A DNA stretch of 64,000 nucleotides, from the NCBI GenBank assembly GCA_964510575.1, contig CAZECN010000011.1:18645-82644 (forward strand). The letters run 5' to 3'. This document shows positions 33,505-42,600 of the stretch, piece after piece (positions within the stretch are counted from its first letter, which is position 1; the number at the start of each line of letters is the position of its first letter). Both the position numbers and the translations under genes were made by a program. Below the pieces are notes generated by a model. That model made no database searches. It had not been told where the DNA came from and worked only from the letters and a program-made list of their open reading frames with translations. This stretch comes from CALKYB01 sp964510575. Its GTDB lineage: Bacteria > Bdellovibrionota_C > UBA2361 > SZUA-149 > CALKYB01.

Positions 33505-35859
33505 CTATGTAAGGGAGAGTTGGCCTGAGTCGGAGCCTGTTCGTTTGACCAAGTTGGTATGGCGCTTAGTACTTCTGACACGTTTTATGGCAATATTAAG
33601 AGCTCTCTTACTGCCGACTACAATCAACAGTTTTTTAGCTCTAGTGACGGCGGTATATAGAAGCTGTCTTTCAAGCATGAAGTTATGTGTGTCATGTAGA
33701 GCCAATACTACTACAGGAACTTCCGAACCCTGTGAGCGGTGAATAGTTAGTGCGTATGCCAGATCGAGCTCTAGAAGTTCTTTCGAGCTGTATTCAACTT
33801 CTCTGCCGTCCCAAAGTCGAACTGTCACAATCTGTGCTTCGGCATCAATGGCTATTATTTCACCTTGATCTCCGTTAAACACTCCTGCAGGGTCTATATT
33901 GTAATTATTGACCCGCTGAATTACACGGTCTCCTAGGTAGAAGGTTAGCGCGCCACAGCGAACCTTAGAGTTCCGTCGTTCCTCAGAAATAAATTTTTCC
34001 TGTAGTCTCTGATTGAGAGTGATTACTCCTAAGTTACCCTTATTCATGGGGCTGAGCACCATGATGTCCTTGGGGCCAATATTAAAAGAGTCGGCGAATT
34101 TCCTTGGAATTTGATCACTGACTAATTTCTCGATCAAGATAACTGCGTCTTCAGGAGTAGGGGCCCTTAAGAAATAGCTATCACTTTTTGTTTTTCCGTC
34201 AGGCTCTGGAATCCTTGGCACTTCAGAGCTATTGATAGAGTGAGCGATATGGTTAATCGAAGACTCTTCGGTACGCCTGAATAATTGGTTAAGTCTTACT
34301 CTTGGTATCTCTGGTACTTCTAGTAAGTCACCGAGAAACCTACCAGGGCCTACGCTCGGTAGCTGGTCAGCGTCTCCAACCAAAACTAACCTAGCTCGTC
34401 CCTCAAGTGCCTCCAATGTTCTAGCAGCGAGGCTGATATCTATCATCGAGCACTCGTCTAGTATTAGTGCTTCATAGTCCAACAAGTCCTTTTTGTTGTG
34501 AACGAAGGAGCCTCTCATTGGGTCAAATTTTAGTAATCGATGGATAGTGGAAGACTCTAAACCGCAGACTTCACCAAGTCTCTGCGCAGCTCGGCCAGTC
34601 GGGGCTGCTAAGCCGACCTTAAGACCTGCTTCTCGAAGCATTTTGGACACTGCCTTAACTACTGTTGTTTTACCGCAACCCGGACCCCCAGTGATAACAG
34701 TGATAGTATTGTTCGCAACAAAAGTAAGTGCTTGTTTTTGCTCTTCTGAGAGTTCAAGCATTTTTGAACCTTGCCCAGCTACACTGATCTCCATCAGGCG
34801 AGAGCTATATTTCTCAAGAATTACCTTAGGAACTTTTTTAGCAGGCTCGCCAGAAGCCTTTACCCTTTGGCTGATAATCTCAGAAACTGCGCATTCATCT
34901 TTGTAAAGGCGAGGAGTGTAGATATCCTCTCCATCCTGAACAAGCTTTCCGCCGTAAATTAAATTAACTAAACTATCAGCTAGTAAGTCGTGATTTTGAA
35001 TCTCAAGCAGCTGCGATGACTTTTCAATTACTTTTGGATTGGGGAGAAAGCAATGCCCTTCATCAGAGGCAGATTTTACAGTGTATTCGATTCCAGCAGA
35101 GATTCTTTCGTTTGATTCTCTGTCTAGCCCTAGGGACAAAGCAATTTGGTCAGCTGTTTTGAAACCAATGCCCCAGACCTCACTAGTGAGCATATATGGG
35201 TTTGATTTAACCAGCTCGATAGAACGATCTTTGTATTCTTTGTATATTTTTTGGGCCAAAGAGATTGAAATGTCGTGGTTTTGAAAAAACATTACGACTT
35301 CTCTTAGGTTGCTTTTTTCATTCCAAGACTCTTTTATTTCACCAAGCTTTTTATCTCCAATGCCGGGTACTTCTAATAGTCGGTCAGGATCTTCATCTAA
35401 AATTTTTAAGGTCTCATCTCCAAAGGCCTCTACCAGTCGTTCTGCTAGCACCGGACCGAAACCTTTGATTGCCCCCGAGGCCAAATACCTACAGATTGCG
35501 TCCGAGCCAGTAGGTCGAGTTTCAGAAATGGACTTAGCTTTAAATTGTTTGCCAAACTTGGGATGAACATTCCAGCTGCCGCGGGCGACTATGTTACAGC
35601 CGCGGGTTACTGTTTCAGAAGTCAGTCCTACAACATTGGTGGAGTCCCCAAGCATTCCAACTAGGTCAGCCTCGGGTTTACATTTCATAACAGTGAAGCC
35701 AGATTCTTCACTTCTATAAGAAATCTTCTCGATAGTGCCTCGAAAAAATACGTAAGGGTCAGCAGAGTTCTCCTCAATTAACTCTGGTTGAACTGGAGTA
35801 GTTTCAGCTTCGGTGCTGTTAGGGTTAGGGTTTTCTGAATCTGGAAAACTGGAATTCAA
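33505..35859 (-). CDS. recD2: RecD2-like superfamily 1 DNA helicase
   Basis: The 784-residue protein has an N-terminal OB-like domain (KISYRSEESGFTVMKCKPEA), helix-hairpin-helix elements (LLEVPGIGDKKLGEIKESWN), then the SF1B core: Walker A GGPGCGKTTVVK near residue 390, the DEx box LDECSMID, VGDADQLPSVGPG, and C-terminal motifs LTIHRSQGSEVPVVVLAL and YTAVTRAKKLLIVVG. No recB or recC is present, so it is the stand-alone RecD2 type, an ATP-dependent 5'-3' helicase involved in recombination and repair. The HhH-containing N-terminus and the length match RecD2. Confidence 0.92.
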   Translation of the reverse strand: MNSSFPDSENPNPNSTEAETTPVQPELIEENSADPYVFFRGTIEKISYRSEESGFTVMKCKPEADLVGMLGDSTNVVGLTSETVTRGCNIVARGSWNVHPKFGKQFKAKSISETRPTGSDAICRYLASGAIKGFGPVLAERLVEAFGDETLKILDEDPDRLLEVPGIGDKKLGEIKESWNEKSNLREVVMFFQNHDISISLAQKIYKEYKDRSIELVKSNPYMLTSEVWGIGFKTADQIALSLGLDRESNERISAGIEYTVKSASDEGHCFLPNPKVIEKSSQLLEIQNHDLLADSLVNLIYGGKLVQDGEDIYTPRLYKDECAVSEIISQRVKASGEPAKKVPKVILEKYSSRLMEISVAGQGSKMLELSEEQKQALTFVANNTITVITGGPGCGKTTVVKAVSKMLREAGLKVGLAAPTGRAAQRLGEVCGLESSTIHRLLKFDPMRGSFVHNKKDLLDYEALILDECSMIDISLAARTLEALEGRARLVLVGDADQLPSVGPGRFLGDLLEVPEIPRVRLNQLFRRTEESSINHIAHSINSSEVPRIPEPDGKTKSDSYFLRAPTPEDAVILIEKLVSDQIPRKFADSFNIGPKDIMVLSPMNKGNLGVITLNQRLQEKFISEERRNSKVRCGALTFYLGDRVIQRVNNYNIDPAGVFNGDQGEIIAIDAEAQIVTVRLWDGREVEYSSKELLELDLAYALTIHRSQGSEVPVVVLALHDTHNFMLERQLLYTAVTRAKKLLIVVGSKRALNIAIKRVRSTKRHTNLVKRTGSDSGQLSLT

Positions 35860-36057
35860 GACAGTTCCTTTTACGGCTAAAATAAAGCAGAGGCCTTCAA
35901 GTTAGGGCAGCTTAATGAAGATGCATGAAACTTATCAGGAAAGCTGCTTATTGTTCAAGCTTCTTATTAACAACTCTTACGAAATAAAACTTTTAAGTCT
36001 TACCCTGTCTTAGAAACAATCTTTCTTTTCCCGCCCAGCATGTAGTAGTTTGCTCTA

Positions 36058-36762
36058 ATGATTAAAATTAGAACCTTTGTTGTTACTCCTTTTGCTCAAA
36101 ACCTAAAAGTTTTGATTGATACAGATACATCCCGTTGTTTGCTGATTGACCCGGGTGGTGAAGAGAAGCGTGTAGTTGATTATCTGAGTGAGGAAAACCT
36201 CACTGTTGAAAAGATTCTTTTAACTCACTCTCATATAGACCATGTTGGTGGCCTAGCTAAGTTTGAAGAATTGCTTCCAGGGGAATCTACCAAGCTGCTC
36301 GGCCATCCCGTTGAAAAAGAGATGAGAGGAGCAATAGGTTTTCAGTGTGAGATGTTTGGCTTGCCGCAGGGCACTTTTCAAAATGCTAGAGAGCCAGACC
36401 AGTTGCTCTCTGGAGGGGAGAGTATTGAATTTGGTTCCATCGTTCTAGAGGCTATCTTCACCCCTGGACATTCGCCCGGTCACTTATCGTTTTTTATTAA
36501 AGAGCTAGGGGAATGGAAGATTGAGTGGGATAGCAAGGAGGAGCCGGACCAAGAAGGAACAGGACCTTTGCTCATTGCCGGGGATGCTCTTTTTCAGGGC
36601 TCTATAGGAAGAACCGACCTTCCAGGGGGCAATCACGAGCAACTTATTTCTAGTATCAAGGAAAAGTTATTGACTTTGCCGCCAGAAACTCGAGTTCTAG
36701 CAGGGCATGGACCAGACACTGAGATTAAAATAGAAGCGACTAGTAATCCCTTTTTGCAATGA
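36058..36762 (+). CDS. MBL-fold hydrolase, glyoxalase II-like
   Basis: The metallo-beta-lactamase fold is clear: LTHSHIDHVGGLAKFEEL is the HxHxDH-type zinc site, with FTPGHSPGHLSFF, LIAGDALFQGSIGRTDLPGG and VLAGHGPDTEIKIE completing the metal ligands. The sequence looks like short glyoxalase II/YcbL-type hydrolases, which open thioesters such as lactoylglutathione. Specificity is unknown. The final codons overlap the start of the next gene as ATGATG/TGA, so the two are coupled. Confidence 0.88.
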   Translation: MIKIRTFVVTPFAQNLKVLIDTDTSRCLLIDPGGEEKRVVDYLSEENLTVEKILLTHSHIDHVGGLAKFEELLPGESTKLLGHPVEKEMRGAIGFQCEMFGLPQGTFQNAREPDQLLSGGESIEFGSIVLEAIFTPGHSPGHLSFFIKELGEWKIEWDSKEEPDQEGTGPLLIAGDALFQGSIGRTDLPGGNHEQLISSIKEKLLTLPPETRVLAGHGPDTEIKIEATSNPFLQ

Positions 36763-37304
36763 TGACCAATCTACTAAAAACCTTTGTCGAAGAGTATGGT
36801 ATTAAAGAGTTGCCAGTTGAGTGGTTGCAGCAAGCGGCTTCGAATATCACGGTGGCAGAAAATCCAATTAAAGTAGTTTCTAGTGATCCTACCGCTAAAG
36901 CTAGAGTTTGTTTTATAAGTGGACCTTCAATTGGTGAGGAAGGTAGGCAGCTTCTTGAAAAGGCAATCACTGCGGGAATGGGTTTAAAAAGAAATGAAGT
37001 CCATATTTGCAGTGTCGTAGGATCCGAAGAGGGTTATTTAATCCAAGATCAAATTGAGAGGATTCAGCCTGAGGTAGTTGTAGCTCTGGGGGTTGAAGCT
37101 CATAATGTGCTGCTTGGCTCTGGCTTAAAAGATTCGGCAGAGGATATTGCCAGTGTTAGGGGTAAGTGGTTGAGTTTTCAAGGCGTAGCATTGATGCCAA
37201 CTTTCAACCCCGCTTATTTGCTCACAAACCCAGCTGCTAAGAGAGAGTTTTGGTTGGACCTGCAGCAAGTAATGAAAAAACTAGGGCTTGAAAAACCCGT
37301 TTAA
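36759..37304 (+). CDS. Degenerate family 4-like uracil-DNA glycosylase relative
   Basis: The 181-residue protein has the UDG fold order: VCFISGPSIGEEGRQLLEKA where family 4 has GExPGxxE, VHICSVVGSEEGYL, PEVVVALGVEAHNVLLGSG, and MPTFNPAYLLTNPAAKREFW. In family 4 enzymes the last motif is HPAYLL, with a catalytic His; here it is NPAYLL. The four Fe-S cysteines of family 4 are not present. It could be an inactive or altered-specificity glycosylase. It lies in an MBL-UDG-NfeD-slipin-queA series, with 11 bp to the NfeD gene. Confidence 0.72.
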   Translation: MMTNLLKTFVEEYGIKELPVEWLQQAASNITVAENPIKVVSSDPTAKARVCFISGPSIGEEGRQLLEKAITAGMGLKRNEVHICSVVGSEEGYLIQDQIERIQPEVVVALGVEAHNVLLGSGLKDSAEDIASVRGKWLSFQGVALMPTFNPAYLLTNPAAKREFWLDLQQVMKKLGLEKPV

Positions 37305-37315
37305 TTACTACGTTA

Positions 37316-38686
37316 ATGTCAGCTCTGAAATTACCAGCTCTTAGATTATTTTTTTCGCTACTACTATTTCTTTTCTCTGTGGCGGGGCCTGCTGTTGCCC
37401 AGACGTCTGTTCATAGCGCTGGTTCGCGACCGATTCTTACGGCTACAATAGACGGTTCAATTAACCCTGCTACTTTTGACTTTTTGAAGTCTAGTTTGGC
37501 GGAGGCCAGAAAGGAAAATGCAAAGCTCTTAGTTATCAAGCTCAACACTCCAGGTGGACTTCTGACCTCGATGCAGAGCATGGTAGAGCTTCTTTTAGAA
37601 TCTGAAGTTCCTGTTGCCGTTTACGTTAGCCCACGGGGTGGGGGAGCAATATCTGCCGGAGTTTTTATCACGATGGCGGGTCATCTTGCTGTGATGGCAC
37701 CGGGAACCACGATTGGTGCCGCTCATCCTGTTACCGGCTCAGGTGATGATATTAAGGGCGATATGCGAGAGAAGATTGAAAACTTCGCTGTTTCTCATAT
37801 TAAGGCTATTGCTGAGCAAAGAGGACGAAATGTTAAGTGGGCCGAAGAAGCTGTTAGAGAGAGTGTCGCCATCACAGCTAAAGAAGCTGTAGAGGAAAAG
37901 GTTGTCGACTTTATTGCTGGTGACTTGGAAAAGCTTTTAGCTCATGCTGAGGGCCGCTCTATTAATGTTCGAGGAAAGACCATCGGGCTTAATGGTCTTC
38001 AATCTGCTCCGGTGAAGGAAGTGGAGATGACCCTGCGCCAGCAGTTAGTGAATGTTCTCTCTGACCCTAATATTGCAATTCTTCTGGGCCTTGGAGCAAT
38101 TGTAGGGATTGGACTGGAGCTTTTGAATCCAGGTTCCATCTTTCCAGGGATTTTTGGAGGAATATGCCTGATTCTTTCTTTAACTGCCGCCCAGGTAATA
38201 CCAATTAACTATGGTGGAGTGGCTTTGTTCTTACTTGGAGCAGCACTACTGGCTGTGGAAATGTTCACCTCTGCCTTTGGATTGCTTGGGGGTGCCGGTG
38301 TGGTCTGTATGGTGCTGGGAGCAATATACTTGGTAGATACCGGTGTAGTTTGGGGAGTGGACAGTTTTGCGGTGGACTACTGGTTTGTTGGATCTATGGC
38401 TGCTGTGTGTGGAGCCTTTCTTTTCTTTTACGGAATGATGGCTATAAAAGTGACTCGAGCCCCTGTGGTGACCGGCAGAAAGGGTATGATTGGGGAAAAG
38501 GTTAGCGTGCTCGGAGATTTTGAATTTGATGCTGAGCGCGGTATGAGTTTTGGTAAGGTTTCGGCCCGAGGAGAGATTTGGAATGCTCAAATCGAGGGTA
38601 ATTACTCAAAGCTTGGAAAAGGCGACCGGCTTGAAATAAAAGAAATCGAAGGTTTAACTATAACTTTAGAAGATAACGGAGACTAG
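37316..38686 (+). CDS. NfeD-family membrane serine protease (ClpP-class)
   Basis: The protein starts with a signal peptide (RLFFSLLLFLFSVAGPAVAQ), then a ClpP-like serine protease domain: LNTPGGLLTSMQSMVELLLE, the nucleophile loop GGGAISAGVFITMAGHLAV (about residue 108), and KAVEEK-type catalytic Lys region (TAKEAVEEKVVDFIAG). Four or more membrane helices follow, then the C-terminal NfeD OB domain (APVVTGRKGMIGEKVSVLGD). Long NfeD proteases work with SPFH proteins, and the SPFH gene follows directly with a 1-nt gap. The substrate is unknown; homologues cleave the stomatin C-terminus. Confidence 0.9.
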   Translation: MSALKLPALRLFFSLLLFLFSVAGPAVAQTSVHSAGSRPILTATIDGSINPATFDFLKSSLAEARKENAKLLVIKLNTPGGLLTSMQSMVELLLESEVPVAVYVSPRGGGAISAGVFITMAGHLAVMAPGTTIGAAHPVTGSGDDIKGDMREKIENFAVSHIKAIAEQRGRNVKWAEEAVRESVAITAKEAVEEKVVDFIAGDLEKLLAHAEGRSINVRGKTIGLNGLQSAPVKEVEMTLRQQLVNVLSDPNIAILLGLGAIVGIGLELLNPGSIFPGIFGGICLILSLTAAQVIPINYGGVALFLLGAALLAVEMFTSAFGLLGGAGVVCMVLGAIYLVDTGVVWGVDSFAVDYWFVGSMAAVCGAFLFFYGMMAIKVTRAPVVTGRKGMIGEKVSVLGDFEFDAERGMSFGKVSARGEIWNAQIEGNYSKLGKGDRLEIKEIEGLTITLEDNGD

Positions 38687-38687
38687 A

Positions 38688-39428
38688 ATGTCAGCATTGA
38701 TAGGTGTAGGGGCTTTACTATTTATTATTACGGCGAACTCCTTAAAGATTCTAAAGGAATATGAGCGTGGCGTTAGATTCTTTCTTGGTCGAATGAGAGA
38801 GCCTGTAGGTCCTGGAGTTGTCTGGATCTGGCCAATCATTGAAACCATGCGTCGGATAGATACCCGTGTAATCACTATGGACGTGCCGACTCAGGACGTT
38901 ATCACTAAAGACAACGTCTCGGTTAAGGTAAACGCAGTAGTTTTATTCCGTGTCTTTGACCCTGCTAAGGCAGTAGTTGAAGTTGAAAATTATCTCTATA
39001 CCACCAGTCAACTTGCCCAGACTACTCTGAGAAACGTTTGTGGTGAGGGGGAGCTGGACGATCTGCTTGGAGGCCGGGACCAGTTTAATGACCGCATGCA
39101 GGAAATTCTGGACAAAGCTACTGATCCTCTTGGGGTTAAGGTAACCACTGTTGAGCTTAAACATATTGACCTGCCACCAGAGATGCAGCGGGCCATGGCT
39201 AAACAGGCTGAAGCTGAGCGGGAGAGAAGGGCAAAGATTATTTCAGCGCAGGGGGAGTTTGAAGCCTCCGCCAAGCTTGCAGAGGCTGCTTCTGTTATTT
39301 CAAAAGAGCCTTCTGCACTTCAGCTCAGGTATTTGCAGACTTTGAGTGAGATTGCTGTTGAGAATAACTCGACTACGCTTTTTCCGATCCCGATTGAGTT
39401 TATGAAAGCTCTTACTGAAAAAAAATAG
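38688..39428 (+). CDS. Slipin/stomatin-like SPFH-domain protein
   Basis: One N-terminal membrane segment (IGVGALLFIITANSLKILKE) precedes the SPFH domain, with YERGVRFFLGRM, GPGVVWIWPIIETMRRIDTR, VITKDNVSVKVNAVVLFRVF and a C-terminal coiled coil (MAKQAEAERERRAKIISAQG). It ends in IEFMKALTEKK. Slipins oligomerise on membranes and partner NfeD proteases; the operon with NfeD supports this. The gene starts 1 nt after the NfeD stop. Confidence 0.92.
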   Translation: MSALIGVGALLFIITANSLKILKEYERGVRFFLGRMREPVGPGVVWIWPIIETMRRIDTRVITMDVPTQDVITKDNVSVKVNAVVLFRVFDPAKAVVEVENYLYTTSQLAQTTLRNVCGEGELDDLLGGRDQFNDRMQEILDKATDPLGVKVTTVELKHIDLPPEMQRAMAKQAEAERERRAKIISAQGEFEASAKLAEAASVISKEPSALQLRYLQTLSEIAVENNSTTLFPIPIEFMKALTEKK

Positions 39429-39459
39429 TCTTTTCTTCGTTGATTTGTCTGTAAGTAAA

Positions 39460-40742
39460 ATGTTTCTGGAGTTCGATCTCGACCAGAGCCGTATCGCTGA
39501 CCGTCCTTCAGAGAAAAGAAGTGCAGCGAAACTTCTAGTTGCTGGTGAAACCGGATTGACTGATAGCAGCTTTAGCGAGTTGCCTTCTTTTCTTTCACCC
39601 GGGGACCTGATAATTTTTAACCGTACCCGGGTTAGAAACTGTCGCCTTTTTTCAAAGAGACAATCTGACCAACGAGAGTTCGAGCTTTTGTTTGTCTCAG
39701 AGCACGAAGATCAAGGACCCGAGGGTAATATTGTCTATGAGGCTCTGGTTAAGTCTTTAAAGAAGCTTAAAACCGGTGATTGCCTGCAAATTGACAGTGC
39801 TGCTGATAAAGCCCTTGAGCTGAAATACCTAGAGCGTTCAGCTTCAGGGGATACAGCTCTTTTTTCTCTTAAAACTTTTGACGGCAGTGATGCCAGAGAA
39901 AAGCTTGAAGAGTTAGGCCTTCCCCCAATTCCGCCGTACATTAGATCTGGCAGGTCCGACCGACAAGACTGCGAGGATTACCAAACAGTTTTTGCGTCTG
40001 AGCAGGATAGTTTGTCTGGTTCAGTAGCTGCTCCAACTGCTGGACTTCATTTTGACCAGGAATTGCTTAATGCATTAGAGGAAAGGGGAGTTGAGATTGA
40101 CTATCTTACCCTAGAGCTGGGAAGAAATAGCATTTCTCCAATTTCGGCTGAGGCTGCCGAGAGTGGAGAGCTGCCAGAAGAGTTATTTTTCATTCCAGAG
40201 AGCTTAAAGCTGAAAATTGAAAAGCTAGTTCGTTCTAGAGATTCGGGATCCACTAGTAAACCTAAACTTATTGCTGTTGGAACTACTACTGTTAGGGCCC
40301 TGGAAAGTGCGGCTCTGGTGGGAGATATAGAAGGATGTGAAGCTCNNNNNNNNNNNNNNNNNNNNNNNNNNNNNNNNNNNNNNNNNNNNNNNNNNNNNNN
40401 NNNNNNNNNNNNNNNNNNNNNNNNNNNNNNNNNNNNNNNNNNNNNGTTAGGGCCCTGGAAAGTGCGGCTCTGGTGGGAGATATAGAAGGATGTGAAGCTC
40501 GAGTTGGGTTTGATCTTTCTAGTTATTCAGGAGCCTTTAGAGGAACCAGGCTTTGTATTTCACCCGGCTTTAACTTTCAGTTGGTTGATAGTTTGGTAAC
40601 TAACTTTCATCTACCTAATTCAAGCCACCTGATGCTTGTAAACGCTTTTTCAGGCTCTGAGCTGACGGAGAAGATATATAGCCATGCCTTAAAACAGGAC
40701 TATGGCTTTTTTAGTTATGGAGATGGGATGTTGCTACTTTGA
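39460..40742 (+). CDS. queA: tRNA ribosyltransferase-isomerase QueA (interrupted by a scaffold gap)
   Basis: QueA adds the epoxycyclopentane group from SAM to preQ1 in tRNA. The N-terminal part matches it (FDLDQSRIADRPSEKRSAAK, IFNRTRVRNCRLFSKR, and VAAPTAGLHFDQELLNALEE with LELGRNSISPIS). The C-terminal part after the gap, including GTRLCISPGFNFQLVDSLVT, NFHLPNSSHLMLVNAFSG and GFFSYGDGMLL, also belongs to QueA. Positions 40291-40345 and 40446-40500 are identical (55 bp). Deleting the 100 N plus one copy gives an open frame of 375 residues from the ATG at 39460. The gene is probably intact; the gap is technical. A TTG at 39445 would add five residues. Confidence 0.9.
40346..40445. other. 100-N scaffold gap inside queA
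   Basis: Exactly 100 N. The 55 bp before it (40291-40345) equal the 55 bp after it (40446-40500), which suggests a contig join at a k-mer-length overlap, not missing sequence. Confidence 0.9.
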
Positions 40743-40756
40743 AGCTTCTTTTCTGA

Positions 40757-42481
40757 CTACTCTGGCTCTAAAAATGAATCTAATTTTTCAAGATGTCTCT
40801 CTGTGGCTTCTGAAGCGGGTAGGGTAGCTGCTCCGATACGGATCATTCTTTTGGCTCCAAGATCTATTTTCGGGGTATTTAGATCTCTCAATCGATTTGT
40901 TTCGGCAACGTCACCTTGTTTAAAGCTATCTCTTAACTTTCTCATCTCACGTATTTGCCTTCTAGGTGTCTTTGCTCCGGTAGTACTCCGATGGAAAGCC
41001 TCTTCCATACGACCCCATTTTGATTTTACTGCTTTGGGTGACAAATTAGTTAGCTCTTTTTCGGCTTTTTTCACTAGAGCGTTGATTTTGTCTTTGTGGT
41101 CTTGCCAGTTATGAAAGAGTTCTATCTCCTTATCAGGTAGGGCTTTATAGTTCTCCCATTGATGTTTTATATCTTTTTGGTGCTGTATTTCTTTTCTTAT
41201 GCTCTTAATTTCTATGCTGTATCCATCTGGACGAAATTTTCTTAAATCAGAAATTTCGTCTTCTAGTTCTTTGATTTCAGCATCTGCAGTTTCAGCCAAG
41301 ACCTTGGCTTCCTTCTTGGATTTGGGCCCTTTTTCTTTTACATGCTCCGGAACAGTAACTTTACTTTCTATCTCAGCTTGCTTGTCCTTTAACGCCTTAA
41401 TTCGCTCGACTTTGGTTTTTCCAACGAACTTGAGTCCTTTATTCTTACTGAGGTAGTTGGCATACTTCGCTGTTTGCCCACCTTTTCCGATTTTGGAAGC
41501 AAGTGCTGCAGCTCTCAGATAAAGTCCGCCAATACCTAAAGTAGCGGTAGAGAGAAACGCTTCTCCTCTAGCAACCCTTAGTTCTCCGATTTTATTCTGA
41601 ATCTTAGCTCTTTCTGCTTCACTCGGGTCACCATTGAGCAGTTCTTTTTGTTTGTTTATTTTTAAAGTTGTTGAGACACTATCCCATACTCCTTTTGCAA
41701 AGAAGCCAGCACTTAGAGCTATTCCCAATCCAATCGCTTTTGCTCCCCATATAGGCGCGGTTACTGCTATCGCAGCACCGATTGCTATGTTGCCTGGAGT
41801 CAAAGCTTCCTGGACCAATTTTACAGCGCCTTTTCGTTCTGTGTCAGCCATGTATTGAGTGGCGTTGAACAGCGGTTTACTCCAGAAACCAGGTTCAGCT
41901 GCAGTTGTCACAGCCGCTGCTGTTAGCGGCTTATTTGAAGTGTTGATTTCTTCATTATTGGCTGCTTGAGCTTCAGTTTCCGGAGCTTCAGTTTTTTGAT
42001 TCTGTTGAGCCACAACCTCAGCTTTTTGCGAGATGAACACTCGCTTAAGATTACGGGCGAAATTCTCAGCTTCAATTCCTGTTTCACCAGAAGCTAGGTC
42101 TTCCTGGCCAGCGACGACTTTTTTAGCTAGCTGGTCTACAAATGGGCCATTCCTGAGATCGTCTATTTTGACAGTGCTAAGTTCTTCAACAGAGTTAATA
42201 ACACCACTGTGCAAAAGCATTACAGTAAGTGCTTCTGCCAATTGGTCGTTGTTGAGATTTCCTACAACCGGCATGGCTAGGCCGTTTAGTTGACTGTCCA
42301 TTGAGTCATCTGCGTGCCTCGCTATCTTATCTATACTTAGTAGGTCTAGTTTCTTGTCCACGGGAAGGCGCCTGAGGAAATCCGCCATGTCTGAGTTAAG
42401 CTTTTCCAGCTCCTTCATCATTCCTGTATCGGACAGGTCCCCTGACTGTATTGCGACTTGGAGAGAAGATTTATCTGACAT
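40757..42481 (-). CDS. Coiled-coil protein with a central hydrophobic segment, unknown function
   Basis: The 574-residue protein has no recognisable family. The first 180 residues are acidic and helical (MKELEKLNSDMADFLRRLPV). A 60-residue hydrophobic Gly/Ala stretch (GNIAIGAAIAVTAPIWGAKA and on) lies around 230-280. The C-terminal 250 residues are a charged coiled coil (AEIKELEDEISDLRKFRPDG). It could be a membrane-associated structural protein. It is antisense between queA and tgt, breaking the common queA-tgt order, with 14 bp to the queA end. No signal peptide is seen. Confidence 0.65.
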   Translation of the reverse strand: MSDKSSLQVAIQSGDLSDTGMMKELEKLNSDMADFLRRLPVDKKLDLLSIDKIARHADDSMDSQLNGLAMPVVGNLNNDQLAEALTVMLLHSGVINSVEELSTVKIDDLRNGPFVDQLAKKVVAGQEDLASGETGIEAENFARNLKRVFISQKAEVVAQQNQKTEAPETEAQAANNEEINTSNKPLTAAAVTTAAEPGFWSKPLFNATQYMADTERKGAVKLVQEALTPGNIAIGAAIAVTAPIWGAKAIGLGIALSAGFFAKGVWDSVSTTLKINKQKELLNGDPSEAERAKIQNKIGELRVARGEAFLSTATLGIGGLYLRAAALASKIGKGGQTAKYANYLSKNKGLKFVGKTKVERIKALKDKQAEIESKVTVPEHVKEKGPKSKKEAKVLAETADAEIKELEDEISDLRKFRPDGYSIEIKSIRKEIQHQKDIKHQWENYKALPDKEIELFHNWQDHKDKINALVKKAEKELTNLSPKAVKSKWGRMEEAFHRSTTGAKTPRRQIREMRKLRDSFKQGDVAETNRLRDLNTPKIDLGAKRMIRIGAATLPASEATERHLEKLDSFLEPE

Positions 42482-42600
42482 AATAATTGACCCTTAAAAT
42501 TAACCTCTATGTGCTTATTCATGTTATGCACTGATGCTTGCAATCCGTGACTGAAAATCCGAACAATCGGAAACCACTTACTCGAATATAAGCACCTGAA

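Noticed and set aside
40473..40742. Separate short gene downstream of queA
   Set aside because: It is the C-terminal part of QueA after the scaffold gap, as shown by the 55-bp duplication and the restored frame.
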